This document shows positions 27,172-33,246 of a stretch of 33,246 bases of DNA, piece by piece; positions within the stretch are counted from its first letter, which is position 1, and every line of letters starts with the position of its first letter. The DNA is from Methanobrevibacter sp. TMH8 (GTDB lineage: Archaea; Methanobacteriota; Methanobacteria; Methanobacteriales; Methanobacteriaceae): positions 1 through 33,246 of the forward strand of contig NZ_JAHLZE010000028.1 in assembly GCF_020148105.1 (NCBI RefSeq), given 5' to 3'. The notes under the pieces are model-generated. The model made no database searches. It was not told the origin of the DNA and saw nothing but the letters and a program-made list of their open reading frames with translations. The position numbers and the translations under genes were made by a program.

Positions 27172-28410
27172 TTGAAAAATAGAAAAACAAAATTAAAATC
27201 AAAGAAGAAGAACATGGAAATATTTGATAATGTAAAACTTCATAGTGACTATGATTATTTCTATATTGAAAATTCTGATTATTTTTTAACATTTACAGAT
27301 ACAAATAATGAAAATCAAGAAAATAATGGAATCGATATTGTAGAAAACATAATCATATTATTAAAAAATTACAATGATAATAATGACTTTAAATCCTCTT
27401 TAGACTCATTTAAAAGTGAAATGAAAATAAATGATAATTTTCATAATTACAATAGCTATAATAGCTATATTGCTCAAGAATATCCCATTGAAAATATAGA
27501 TTACTTCATAGAATCATCCCCCCATTTAGCTATAATTAATTTTATAAATAATAATATTAATCTTACAAAAGTAACTGAAAATCTTCATATGGCAAAAGTT
27601 AAAAGGGGTTATGACTCAATAAACCTGGATTTGAATCAAATTATTTATATAAATGAAAATTTAACCTTGAAGGATTTGATTAAGCTATATAAAATAGCTA
27701 TTGAAACAAAAATTAAATATTTTGAATATTTACAATTACCAGAACATATTCAAGATAGTATTAATAATAATGAGTCATTAATATTAGCTTGTAAATCTCC
27801 GATTGAATTTAAAAAAGGGGAAACACAAGATCTAATGAAATTAATTAATTCAAAAAATGGAAATTCAGAAGAAAATTTACCAAATTCTGAAAAATTAGAT
27901 GAAATAGAAAAAGAATTAATCAAAACTATGGTTAAAAGTTGTAATGACTCATTAAAAAATATGAACTTATCTTTTGGTATACTTGATTATATTATTGCTG
28001 AAGGAGTTACAATTGATTCTCTTGTGGATGCTGGAATGGAATTATGTGTTGGAATAGAAGATACTCCTGAAATAATGAAAGAAATAAGACTAAAGTTAAA
28101 AAACCAAATATTAAAATCACTTGAAGATTTAAATGTTATAGCTCTTTTAATGTCAGCTATACGGTGTGAAGAAGATTTCCAAAATAATAGACTTAGAGAA
28201 GTAGATGTAAGTGATGATCCAGCATATCTTTATACTGATGAAGTTTTAGGAATAGCTATCTCTAATCAAATAGCTGGAACCAAAGCTACTTTTAATTTCA
28301 AACGTTATGATGAAGAAAAACCTGGAATAATATCTGAATTAGGACCAATGGTTGATGATATCTTTGCAGGGCTTGTAGCTGGTTGTATGTCTAAAATATT
28401 TGAAGAATAA
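27172..28410 (+). CDS. cbiS: CbiS-like fusion: adenosylcobinamide amidohydrolase-like plus alpha-ribazole phosphatase
   Basis: The C-terminal half (~255-412) is an archaeal CobZ/PgpA-type alpha-ribazole-phosphate phosphatase: [19 protein letters not shown] (D348, D349, D356, E357), [20 protein letters not shown] and [16 protein letters not shown]. The N-terminal half looks like a diverged CbiZ amidohydrolase, which opens salvaged corrinoids to cobyric acid. Supporting blocks are [20 protein letters not shown], then [21 protein letters not shown]. The same domain order is known in CbiS of Methanopyrus. The N-terminal domain is poorly conserved and carries Asn-rich inserts, so its activity is doubtful. 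The start is TTG at 27172 behind GAGGGAT. cobS follows 64 bp downstream, in keeping with lower-ligand assembly of cobamides. Confidence 0.78.
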   Translation: MKNRKTKLKSKKKNMEIFDNVKLHSDYDYFYIENSDYFLTFTDTNNENQENNGIDIVENIIILLKNYNDNNDFKSSLDSFKSEMKINDNFHNYNSYNSYIAQEYPIENIDYFIESSPHLAIINFINNNINLTKVTENLHMAKVKRGYDSINLDLNQIIYINENLTLKDLIKLYKIAIETKIKYFEYLQLPEHIQDSINNNESLILACKSPIEFKKGETQDLMKLINSKNGNSEENLPNSEKLDEIEKELIKTMVKSCNDSLKNMNLSFGILDYIIAEGVTIDSLVDAGMELCVGIEDTPEIMKEIRLKLKNQILKSLEDLNVIALLMSAIRCEEDFQNNRLREVDVSDDPAYLYTDEVLGIAISNQIAGTKATFNFKRYDEEKPGIISELGPMVDDIFAGLVAGCMSKIFEE

Positions 28411-28474
28411 AAAGAATAAAAATAAGAATAATGAAAATAATAATGATAATAATGATTTAATAGAAGCGATATAA

Positions 28475-29269
28475 ATGACTGATAAAAACAAAGAAAAAGA
28501 TGATTATTTTAATAATGAAAAGAGTTCTCCTTTAAGATCTATTGGAGGATTAATTACTTTTTCAACTATCCTTCCATTAAATATTTATACAAATATTGAA
28601 GAAATGGCAAAAATGACATGGTTTTGGCCAGTTGTAAGTGCTTTTGTTGGATTAATTGCATTATTTATTGGATTTATTTTAAACATATTGAATTTTCCAT
28701 TTTTTGTTACTTCAGCTATAATATATAGTTTTTTCATATGGTTCAATGGATTCCATCACCTTGACGGACTTATGGATGTAGGTGATGCTTTAATGGTTCA
28801 TGGATCTCCAGAAAAGAAAATAAAAGTAATGAGAGATTCCATGATAGGGACTGGAGGAATAGCCCTATTCTTTATAGTTGCTATTATATCAGTTGCTCTT
28901 TTAGATTCTTTAATTTTAGCTGGAAGCTTAGCAGCTATTTTAATTTGTGAGATGTCTGCAAAAGTAGGATTAGTTAGCTGTTGTATTACTTCAAAATCAG
29001 GTCCTAATGGAACTGGAAAATATTTTATAGAATCCATGACAATTACAAAATTTGTAGTAGCATTAATAATAGCTATAATTATTGCATACTTCTTTGCTAG
29101 CTTTATTGGAATATTTGGAGTTTTAGGAGGAGTCTTTGGAGGATCATTAATGGCCCTTATTGGAAAAAATAACTTTGAAATAGCTACTGGAGATGTTTTA
29201 GGTGCTTCCAATGAAATAGGGAGACTTTTCTCCCTTTTATTTATGTTAATAGCTTTTATAATGTTTTAA
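28475..29269 (+). CDS. cobS: Adenosylcobinamide-GDP ribazoletransferase (cobalamin synthase)
   Basis: Integral membrane enzyme joining adenosylcobinamide-GDP with alpha-ribazole (phosphate), the last assembly step of the cobamide nucleotide loop. The signature is intact: LITFSTILPLN near the N-terminus, FHHLDGLMDVGDALMVHG with H94/H95, D97, D101 and D104, and MRDSMIGTGGIALF. About seven hydrophobic helices occupy 264 residues, a normal length. The first ~18 residues are a charged lead (DKNKEKDDYFNNEKSS). The SD is weak (GAAGCGAT). It lies directly behind the CbiS-like gene; that enzyme would supply alpha-ribazole by removing phosphate, so the two act in the same pathway and are probably one operon. 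Confidence 0.94.
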   Translation: MTDKNKEKDDYFNNEKSSPLRSIGGLITFSTILPLNIYTNIEEMAKMTWFWPVVSAFVGLIALFIGFILNILNFPFFVTSAIIYSFFIWFNGFHHLDGLMDVGDALMVHGSPEKKIKVMRDSMIGTGGIALFFIVAIISVALLDSLILAGSLAAILICEMSAKVGLVSCCITSKSGPNGTGKYFIESMTITKFVVALIIAIIIAYFFASFIGIFGVLGGVFGGSLMALIGKNNFEIATGDVLGASNEIGRLFSLLFMLIAFIMF

Positions 29270-29391
29270 ATAATCTATAATTGATAAAATTAGTATAATT
29301 AATAGATAATTAATAGATAATAATTACTATAAATAAAAATTAGTATAACTAATATAATTAATTTAAATATAATTAATTTTTTGTGATAATA

Positions 29392-29943
29392 ATGAATATT
29401 AATGTTTTAAGATTAGATCATAGGAAAAAAAGAGATGCTCGAATAACAACTCATGTGTGTCTAACATCAAGAGCTTTTGGTGCTTCAAAAACCTATTTAA
29501 GTGGGGAAGAGGATCAAAAACTGATGAAAAATGTTGAAGATGTAGTCGAACGTTGGGGAGGAGACTTTCAAGTAGAATATAAAAAAAGTTACATGAATTT
29601 AATCGAAGAATGGCAAAATAATGGTGGAGAGGTTATTCATTTAACAATGTATGGTTCACAAGTCCAAGATGTTATAGAAGAAATAAGAGAATCCCCAAAG
29701 GATAAGCTAATTGTAGTTGGAGGTTCTAGAGTTCCAACAAAAATATATAAAAAGTCAGATTATAATGTCTCTGTTACAAAACAACCTCATTCAGAAGTTG
29801 CATCATTAGCTGTTTTTCAACATATGTTAATGGATGGATCTGAATTTGATCTTGAATTTGATAATGCTGTTTTTGAAGTTATCCCAACAGCTGAAGGTAA
29901 ACAAGTTAATATTCATGAAGAAAATAAAACTGATGATGAATGA
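29392..29943 (+). CDS. trm56: tRNA (cytidine(56)-2'-O)-methyltransferase, aTrm56
   Basis: SPOUT-class enzyme that 2'-O-methylates C56 in the T-loop of archaeal tRNAs with SAM. Family blocks are visible in order: INVLRLDHRKKRDARITTHVCLTSRAFGA at the N-terminus, VIHLTMYG in the middle, then LIVVGGSRVPTKIYKKSDYNVSV and QPHSEVASLAVF, which make up the trefoil knot and SAM site. The frame opens at GTG 29383, but GTGAT serves better as SD for the ATG at 29392, giving (M)NINVLRLD and 183 residues. The C-terminal ~15 residues are a charged extension. It is transcribed alone, following the cobalamin genes with about 120 bp between. Confidence 0.94.
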   Translation: MNINVLRLDHRKKRDARITTHVCLTSRAFGASKTYLSGEEDQKLMKNVEDVVERWGGDFQVEYKKSYMNLIEEWQNNGGEVIHLTMYGSQVQDVIEEIRESPKDKLIVVGGSRVPTKIYKKSDYNVSVTKQPHSEVASLAVFQHMLMDGSEFDLEFDNAVFEVIPTAEGKQVNIHEENKTDDE

Positions 29944-30082
29944 ATAAAAAACTAATAAAATTAATATGATTTTTTAAAAGAAATTATAAAATAAAATATT
30001 ATTTAAATTAAAATAAAAGAATTGGAGAAAATTATAGATAGAAAAAATAATAAACAGATGAAAAATTAATTAAATCTCAATT

Positions 30083-30511
30083 CTATATTTCAATCTCTAT
30101 TTTATCATAATTAACAATAGGAATTTTACTATTTTTACTACCTTCTTCTAATGTTATTAAACCTTCTTTTTCTAAATGTTTAACTTTTCTTTGTACATTA
30201 CCTACATCCTTATTCATTAATTTAGCTAAATCTCTCATTGACTTAGGATGTTTATTTTTTATAAAATTTAATATCTCTAATTCTATCTTTCCAATACTCA
30301 AATCCTCTGTAAATATAGTTTTACCATCCTCAACTTCTTCATTTGGATGTTTTAAAAAATATTTCCAATCATCCAAATCATAATAGGCAATCATATTTTC
30401 AGGATCTTTTTTAACTATTCTTTCAAGCCCATCAAATGAACCATAAGCTTTTTCAAACTTTCGTATCATTCCTTTACCTGTAGTTTTTTTAATCATCTTT
30501 ATTGATATCAT
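30083..30511 (-). CDS. HVO_A0114-family (TumA-like) HTH antitoxin
   Basis: A 142-residue winged-HTH protein. The N-terminal half (FEKAYGSFDGLERIVKKDPE... through DLSIGKIELEILNFI) is the usual antitoxin lead. The HTH reads SMRDLAKLMNKDVGNVQRKVKHLEKEGLI at about 91-119, and the protein ends NYDKIEIEI, close to the characteristic ending of HVO_A0114-type putative DNA-binding proteins. These partner TumE-like toxins. The ATG at 30511 is backed by GGGAG 7 nt upstream and overlaps the end of the upstream toxin-like frame by 23 nt. It is probably autoregulatory by binding its own promoter, which is an inference from the family. Confidence 0.75.
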   Translation of the reverse strand: MISIKMIKKTTGKGMIRKFEKAYGSFDGLERIVKKDPENMIAYYDLDDWKYFLKHPNEEVEDGKTIFTEDLSIGKIELEILNFIKNKHPKSMRDLAKLMNKDVGNVQRKVKHLEKEGLITLEEGSKNSKIPIVNYDKIEIEI

Positions 30512-30764
30512 AATTTAACTCCCTAAATAGTATTCTTTTATTAACTTTCCTAAGATCCATTATATGATTATGCACTATTTCATAAGCTTCCTCCATGTTA
30601 TTTACCTTTATATTATGTTTTATCCCATGTAGTTGGAAATGTATATGTGGATAACCATGAAAGTTGTCTATTCTTATTTTAGGAGGCAATACAATTATTG
30701 CCCACCCTCTTTGTGTTAACCGACGATATAAAACATGATCTTGTATTACTGTTTTACTATCCAT
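30489..30764 (-). CDS. TumE-like (DUF6516-type) toxin candidate
   Basis: A 91-residue basic protein containing PPKIRIDNFHGYPHIHF followed by HGIKHNIKV. This resembles the 'RwDn.phH....phHkH' core of TumE/DUF6516 proteins, though the second histidine pair is shortened. It is placed directly before and overlaps an HVO_A0114-like antitoxin, which is the main support for the assignment. The frame is open to an ATG at 30785. I prefer the ATG at 30764 (MDSKTVIQDHVLYRR), because a TTTATATA box about 25 nt upstream predicts a leaderless transcript starting there and the extra seven residues overlap the promoter. Target is unknown. Confidence 0.6.
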   Translation of the reverse strand: MDSKTVIQDHVLYRRLTQRGWAIIVLPPKIRIDNFHGYPHIHFQLHGIKHNIKVNNMEEAYEIVHNHIMDLRKVNKRILFRELNYDINKDD

Positions 30765-30786
30765 GTTATAGTATATATAAACCATA

Positions 30787-30794
30787 TATATAAA
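30787..30794 (-). promoter_or_regulatory. TATA box of the TumE/TumA-like operon
   Basis: TTTATATA on the minus strand, preceded by ACA. Its centre is 26 bp from the ATG at 30764, fitting leaderless initiation. A second TTTATATATA (30771-30780) overlaps downstream, which makes alternative starts possible. Confidence 0.4.
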
Positions 30795-30979
30795 TGTTAT
30801 GTTATTTTATACATAACTATTTTTATTTAAAAGGATAAATTATATAAAAAAATGATAAAAAATATTAAAAATTTAAAAAAGAATTGAATAAAAATATAAC
30901 AAATATATCTTAATACAATATCCATAAAATAAATATATAAGATATATACAATTTAAAGAAATTAGTAAACTAATAGAAA

Positions 30980-31483
30980 CTAATAAATAGATTCCCCATG
31001 AGCAATAGCTACAATTCCAGGAATGTCTTCTACTTCTAACATGAAAATAGCTTCTATCCCCTCTTCTTCATAAGCCACTACTTTTTTTGATTTGACAGAA
31101 TTTGTTATAAGGGCAGCTACTGGAGGAGTGACTACAAAAATAGAATTTTCATTGTTAAGAGCAAGTTTTGTTTCTTCACTAAGAGATCCTTTACCAATAT
31201 GAATCTTTACTCCTGCTTTAGCTAATTCTGGAATAGAAGATTCAATTTCTTCTTTATTACTTGTAGTAGGAGCTATTCCTGCATCACTAACAGCAGTATG
31301 CATAATAACACTACCTTTTAAGTCAAAAGGAATTTCATCTAGCCTGTCATTAGCTATTTTCTCTTTTAGCTTAGGAAGAACTGCATCCCTTCCTGTAAAA
31401 ATAATTCCACTGATTAATATTTTATCCCCTACTTTCAAATCATTGATAGTTTCATTTGAGATAGGAGTTTCTATTTTTTTCAT
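30980..31483 (-). CDS. Class I fumarase beta-subunit-like protein with altered active-site motif
   Basis: This 167-residue protein matches the C-terminal (beta) subunit of iron-sulfur class I fumarase/tartrate dehydratase: LKVGDKILISGIIFTGRDAVLPKL, then VKIHIGKGSLSEETKLAL, VAYEEEGIEAIFMLEVEDIPGIVAIAHG. It would make malate from fumarate or the reverse in the incomplete reductive TCA cycle together with an alpha subunit, which is not in this window. Family members carry a GPTTSxRM substrate motif; here it is APTTSNKEE, without Arg-Met. The protein may therefore be a paralogue with a different substrate. The SD before ATG is weak. It lies alone between AT-rich gaps. Confidence 0.8.
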   Translation of the reverse strand: MKKIETPISNETINDLKVGDKILISGIIFTGRDAVLPKLKEKIANDRLDEIPFDLKGSVIMHTAVSDAGIAPTTSNKEEIESSIPELAKAGVKIHIGKGSLSEETKLALNNENSIFVVTPPVAALITNSVKSKKVVAYEEEGIEAIFMLEVEDIPGIVAIAHGESIY

Positions 31484-31743
31484 AGCAATCTTATTTAATT
31501 ATATGTTTTAAATTATTAATATTATACTATTTTACTATTTTTAGAATACGATTTTTATTTATTGATACAACTTTACATATATTTTAAAAATTAAATGAAA
31601 ATTAACTGTAAAAATTACTATTAATTGATAATATAAATTAAAATAAAAACAATTAATTTAAAATAAAAAACATTATTTTAAGATAAAAAAAATAAAAAAG
31701 TGAGATATTGAAAAATTGATAATCTCCCAATTAGATAGAATTT

Positions 31744-32658
31744 TTAGAGTTTTTTAATTTTTGAAAGGGGTAAGTTTGTTGTTTGAGATATTATTTCAAG
31801 TGAAATTCCTTTATTTTTTAAATTTTTAGCTATTGAAATTTTTTCTTCTTCTATGCCTTTTTTTATTCCTTGTTTTTCTGCATATTTTATCATGCCTTTT
31901 TTATCCCGTTCGGCTTGATCTGCTCGAATATAAGATATATATTCCTGTTTATCTTTTAAAATATGTAAAGTTTTTTCATAGACGTTTTTTGCAAATTCAT
32001 CCATTTCAATCACCTTTTCAATTAAATTTTGAGGAGCTTTAACATCAAATAATAAAGTAATTCGATCTTCAGGATCGTTTAAATCAAATTTTCCATTTCT
32101 TAGTTTTTTTCTAAACTTTGCAAAATCTCCGATTTTGCAATGTTAGAAAATCTTTGATTTTCTAAATTTTACTAAGTCGATATTGTGTGTTTCTATTACA
32201 TCATCTAATATGTATTCTTTATATGTTGTTTCTGTTAGTTTGAATGTGGTGTGGTATTTTTCTAGAGGATGTAGATTGAAACCTAGAATGTTTATTGTGA
32301 TTACTAATGGTAGTTCATTGTAGTTTTCACCAGCACTTAGAAAAACTGAATTTAAACTAGAGTCATAGAAATGTGTTCTTTTGTGAAATTTTTCCTGTTT
32401 TTTAATCTGTGATTCTATATTAACAATGTTACCATCATTTGTCATGACTAAAACATCTGTAACAGATTTTTTATTACCTTCATGTTGTCCTTTCATTTCA
32501 TTTGTTTCAAAACTCAAATCAGTACAGTTTCTTTTTGTGAAAGTATTTATTAAATGTAATGTTTCTTTTTCACATCCTCTCTCACCAAACAATTTACCAA
32601 AAAGAAAATCATTTAGAAGATTTATGTTTCTTTCCTCATTATCAATTATTATTTTAAT
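31744..32658 (-). pseudogene. Rpn family PD-(D/E)XK nuclease/transposase, interrupted by a 51-bp insertion
   Basis: Rpn-type 'recombination-promoting nuclease/putative transposase' (PDDEXK_2). The N-terminal part reads NLLNDFLFGKLFGERGCEKE, with core SVTDVLVMTNDGNIVNIESQ (the D and ExQ catalytic positions), HKRTHFYDSSL and PLVITINILGFNL. The C-terminal part (EKTLHILKDKQEY... KKGIEEEKISIAKNLK) is the usual helical tail. The two halves are in the same frame but separated by a TAA inside a 51-bp double-hairpin insert at about 32107-32166. Without the insert VKFRKKLRNGKFDL would run straight through. Upstream, an AGAGGTGA SD faces an ATT codon (32656-32658), so the start codon also seems lost. 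About 300 codons in all. Confidence 0.82.
32107..32166. mobile_element. 51-bp double-hairpin insertion with 9-bp direct repeats
   Basis: TTTTCTAAA occurs at 32107-32115 and 32158-32166, exactly 51 bp apart. Between and over them are two perfect hairpins: TTGCAAAATC-tcc-GATTTTGCAA (32118-32140) and TTAGAAAATC-ttt-GATTTTCTAA (32143-32165), two bases apart, with the same AAATC/GATTT core. Removing one 51-bp unit restores an uninterrupted rpn frame. It looks like a tiny non-coding palindromic mobile element with a 9-bp target duplication, or a hairpin generated by slippage. No copy elsewhere in this window was noticed. Confidence 0.7.
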
Positions 32659-33035
32659 ATATTCACCTCTTATTTTTCAATTTTATATAATAAATATTTT
32701 TTCCTATAAAAACCATTGAAAGTTCAATATTAAATAATGACGAATGAACGTTCTGATATAATTATAATAAGGAATAAAATACTATATAACTTATTAAATA
32801 AGGTAATATATAAGTTATTCTAAAAAATAAAGGTAATATTATTATGAAATGAGAAAATAAACATTGAATAGGAAAATTGATAAGCAATACAAAAATTAAC
32901 GAGGAATATGAAAATTTTTATCATTATGAAAAATTGATTTATAATAAAAAATAAAATAAAAATAATAAATAAATAAAAAATAGAAGAAAGGATAAAAAGA
33001 GTTAATTTATCCTTTGAATTGTTTTGGTTTTATTT
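32659..33035. other. Intergenic region with short palindromes
   Basis: About 375 bp between the broken rpn gene and the partial surface-protein gene. It includes ATTGAA-AG-TTCAAT (32716-32729) and GAACGTTC (32748-32755) within 40 bp of each other, 60-100 bp upstream of rpn's original start. They could be promoter-proximal operators for rpn. The rest is AT-rich without frames. Confidence 0.4.
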
Positions 33036-33246
33036 TTAGTGTTTTAAGCTAATTGATTTTTTGTTGTTAGCTAATATTATTTCTTTGTTTTTGTTTTTGG
33101 GATCTATTTGGAAGTGTGCTATGCAGTATCTGTGGTTTGCTTTGTCTGGGAAGTAGCTGACGATTATTGATATTTTCTTTCCTGGAGCTATTGATTTGAT
33201 TTTGATGTATTTGGTTTTGATTTTAACTCCGTTTCTCATATGGAAA
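33036..33246 (-). CDS. C-terminal end of a CARDB-like surface protein, cut by window edge
   Basis: The frame is open to the right edge (an ATG at 33239 exists, but the codons before it are also open), so this is most likely only the last ~70 residues. IKSIAPGKKISIIVSYFPD, then FQIDPKNKNKEIILANNKKSI fits the end of a CARDB-type beta-sandwich ('iapG.s..v.......iDp.n.i.E.nE.NN'), common at the C-terminus of secreted Methanobrevibacter adhesin-like proteins. Codon use is markedly richer in G (AAG, GGA, GGG on the coding strand) than the neighbouring intergenic DNA. An isolated 67-residue gene is the alternative. Confidence 0.6.
   Translation of the reverse strand, partial: FHMRNGVKIKTKYIKIKSIAPGKKISIIVSYFPDKANHRYCIAHFQIDPKNKNKEIILANNKKSISLKH

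Noticed and set aside
28798-29211. 137-codon minus-strand frame opposite cobS
   Set aside because: Antisense shadow of a clear membrane enzyme; proline/lysine/isoleucine bias mirrors hydrophobic codons.
31833-32042. 69-codon plus-strand frame in the rpn region
   Set aside because: Antisense to the Lys/Glu-rich Rpn tail, which gives a false Phe/Leu-rich frame.

Overview
The window is a stretch of a very AT-rich archaeal chromosome. Topoisomerase VI, aIF1A, a Rio1 kinase, aTrm56, an archaeal UbiA lipid prenyltransferase, a LarC-type protein and PycB together point to a methanogen of the Methanobacteriales, most like Methanobrevibacter or a close relative. That assignment rests on gene content and composition, not on a database search. 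Many genes use TTG starts behind clear Shine-Dalgarno (SD) sequences (GGAGG/AGGTG type).

Layout. (1) Bases 1-8440, nearly all minus strand, hold an information-processing block: pycB, aIF1A, rio1, a two-KH-domain RNA protein, top6B and top6A. It ends at the left edge with the tail of an unidentified plus-strand gene. (2) An inositol-1-phosphate synthase gene (8943-10037) supplies the inositol phosphate used for archaeal lipid headgroups. (3) From about 10.38 to 22.1 kb is an accessory, surface-glycan region. It holds two small coiled-coil genes facing each other, a possible transposase remnant, two GT4 glycosyltransferases, the archaeal ether-lipid prenyltransferase, two divergently transcribed paralogous GT-C membrane proteins, a zinc-ribbon/NERD-like membrane protein and a hexapeptide acyltransferase. 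Several of these proteins carry Asn/Lys-rich low-complexity inserts. (4) queC (archaeosine/preQ0) and a membrane-anchored glycoside-hydrolase-like protein follow.

(5) At 24.3-25.35 kb is a compact cassette: a plus-strand structured RNA, a convergent DUF3800 gene interrupted by a one-base frameshift, and a KTSC-like small protein. This is the most unusual locus in the window. (6) larC and a divergent cobalamin pair follow: a CbiS-like fusion of adenosylcobinamide amidohydrolase and alpha-ribazole phosphatase, and cobS. aTrm56 comes next. (7) A TumE/TumA-like toxin-antitoxin pair with overlapping reading frames is followed by a fumarase beta-subunit-like gene. (8) The right end has an Rpn-family PD-(D/E)XK nuclease/transposase gene. 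It is broken by a 51-bp double-hairpin insertion flanked by 9-bp direct repeats, and it also lacks a normal start codon. The last feature is the C-terminal end of a CARDB-like surface protein cut by the window edge.

Connections: PycB and the fumarase-like protein may both belong to the reductive branch of the incomplete TCA cycle. CbiS and CobS act in corrinoid salvage and nucleotide-loop assembly. The glycosyltransferases, GT-C proteins and acyltransferase look like one surface polysaccharide or glycoprotein island. The DUF3800, TumE/TumA and Rpn loci are accessory or mobile in character and partly decayed.
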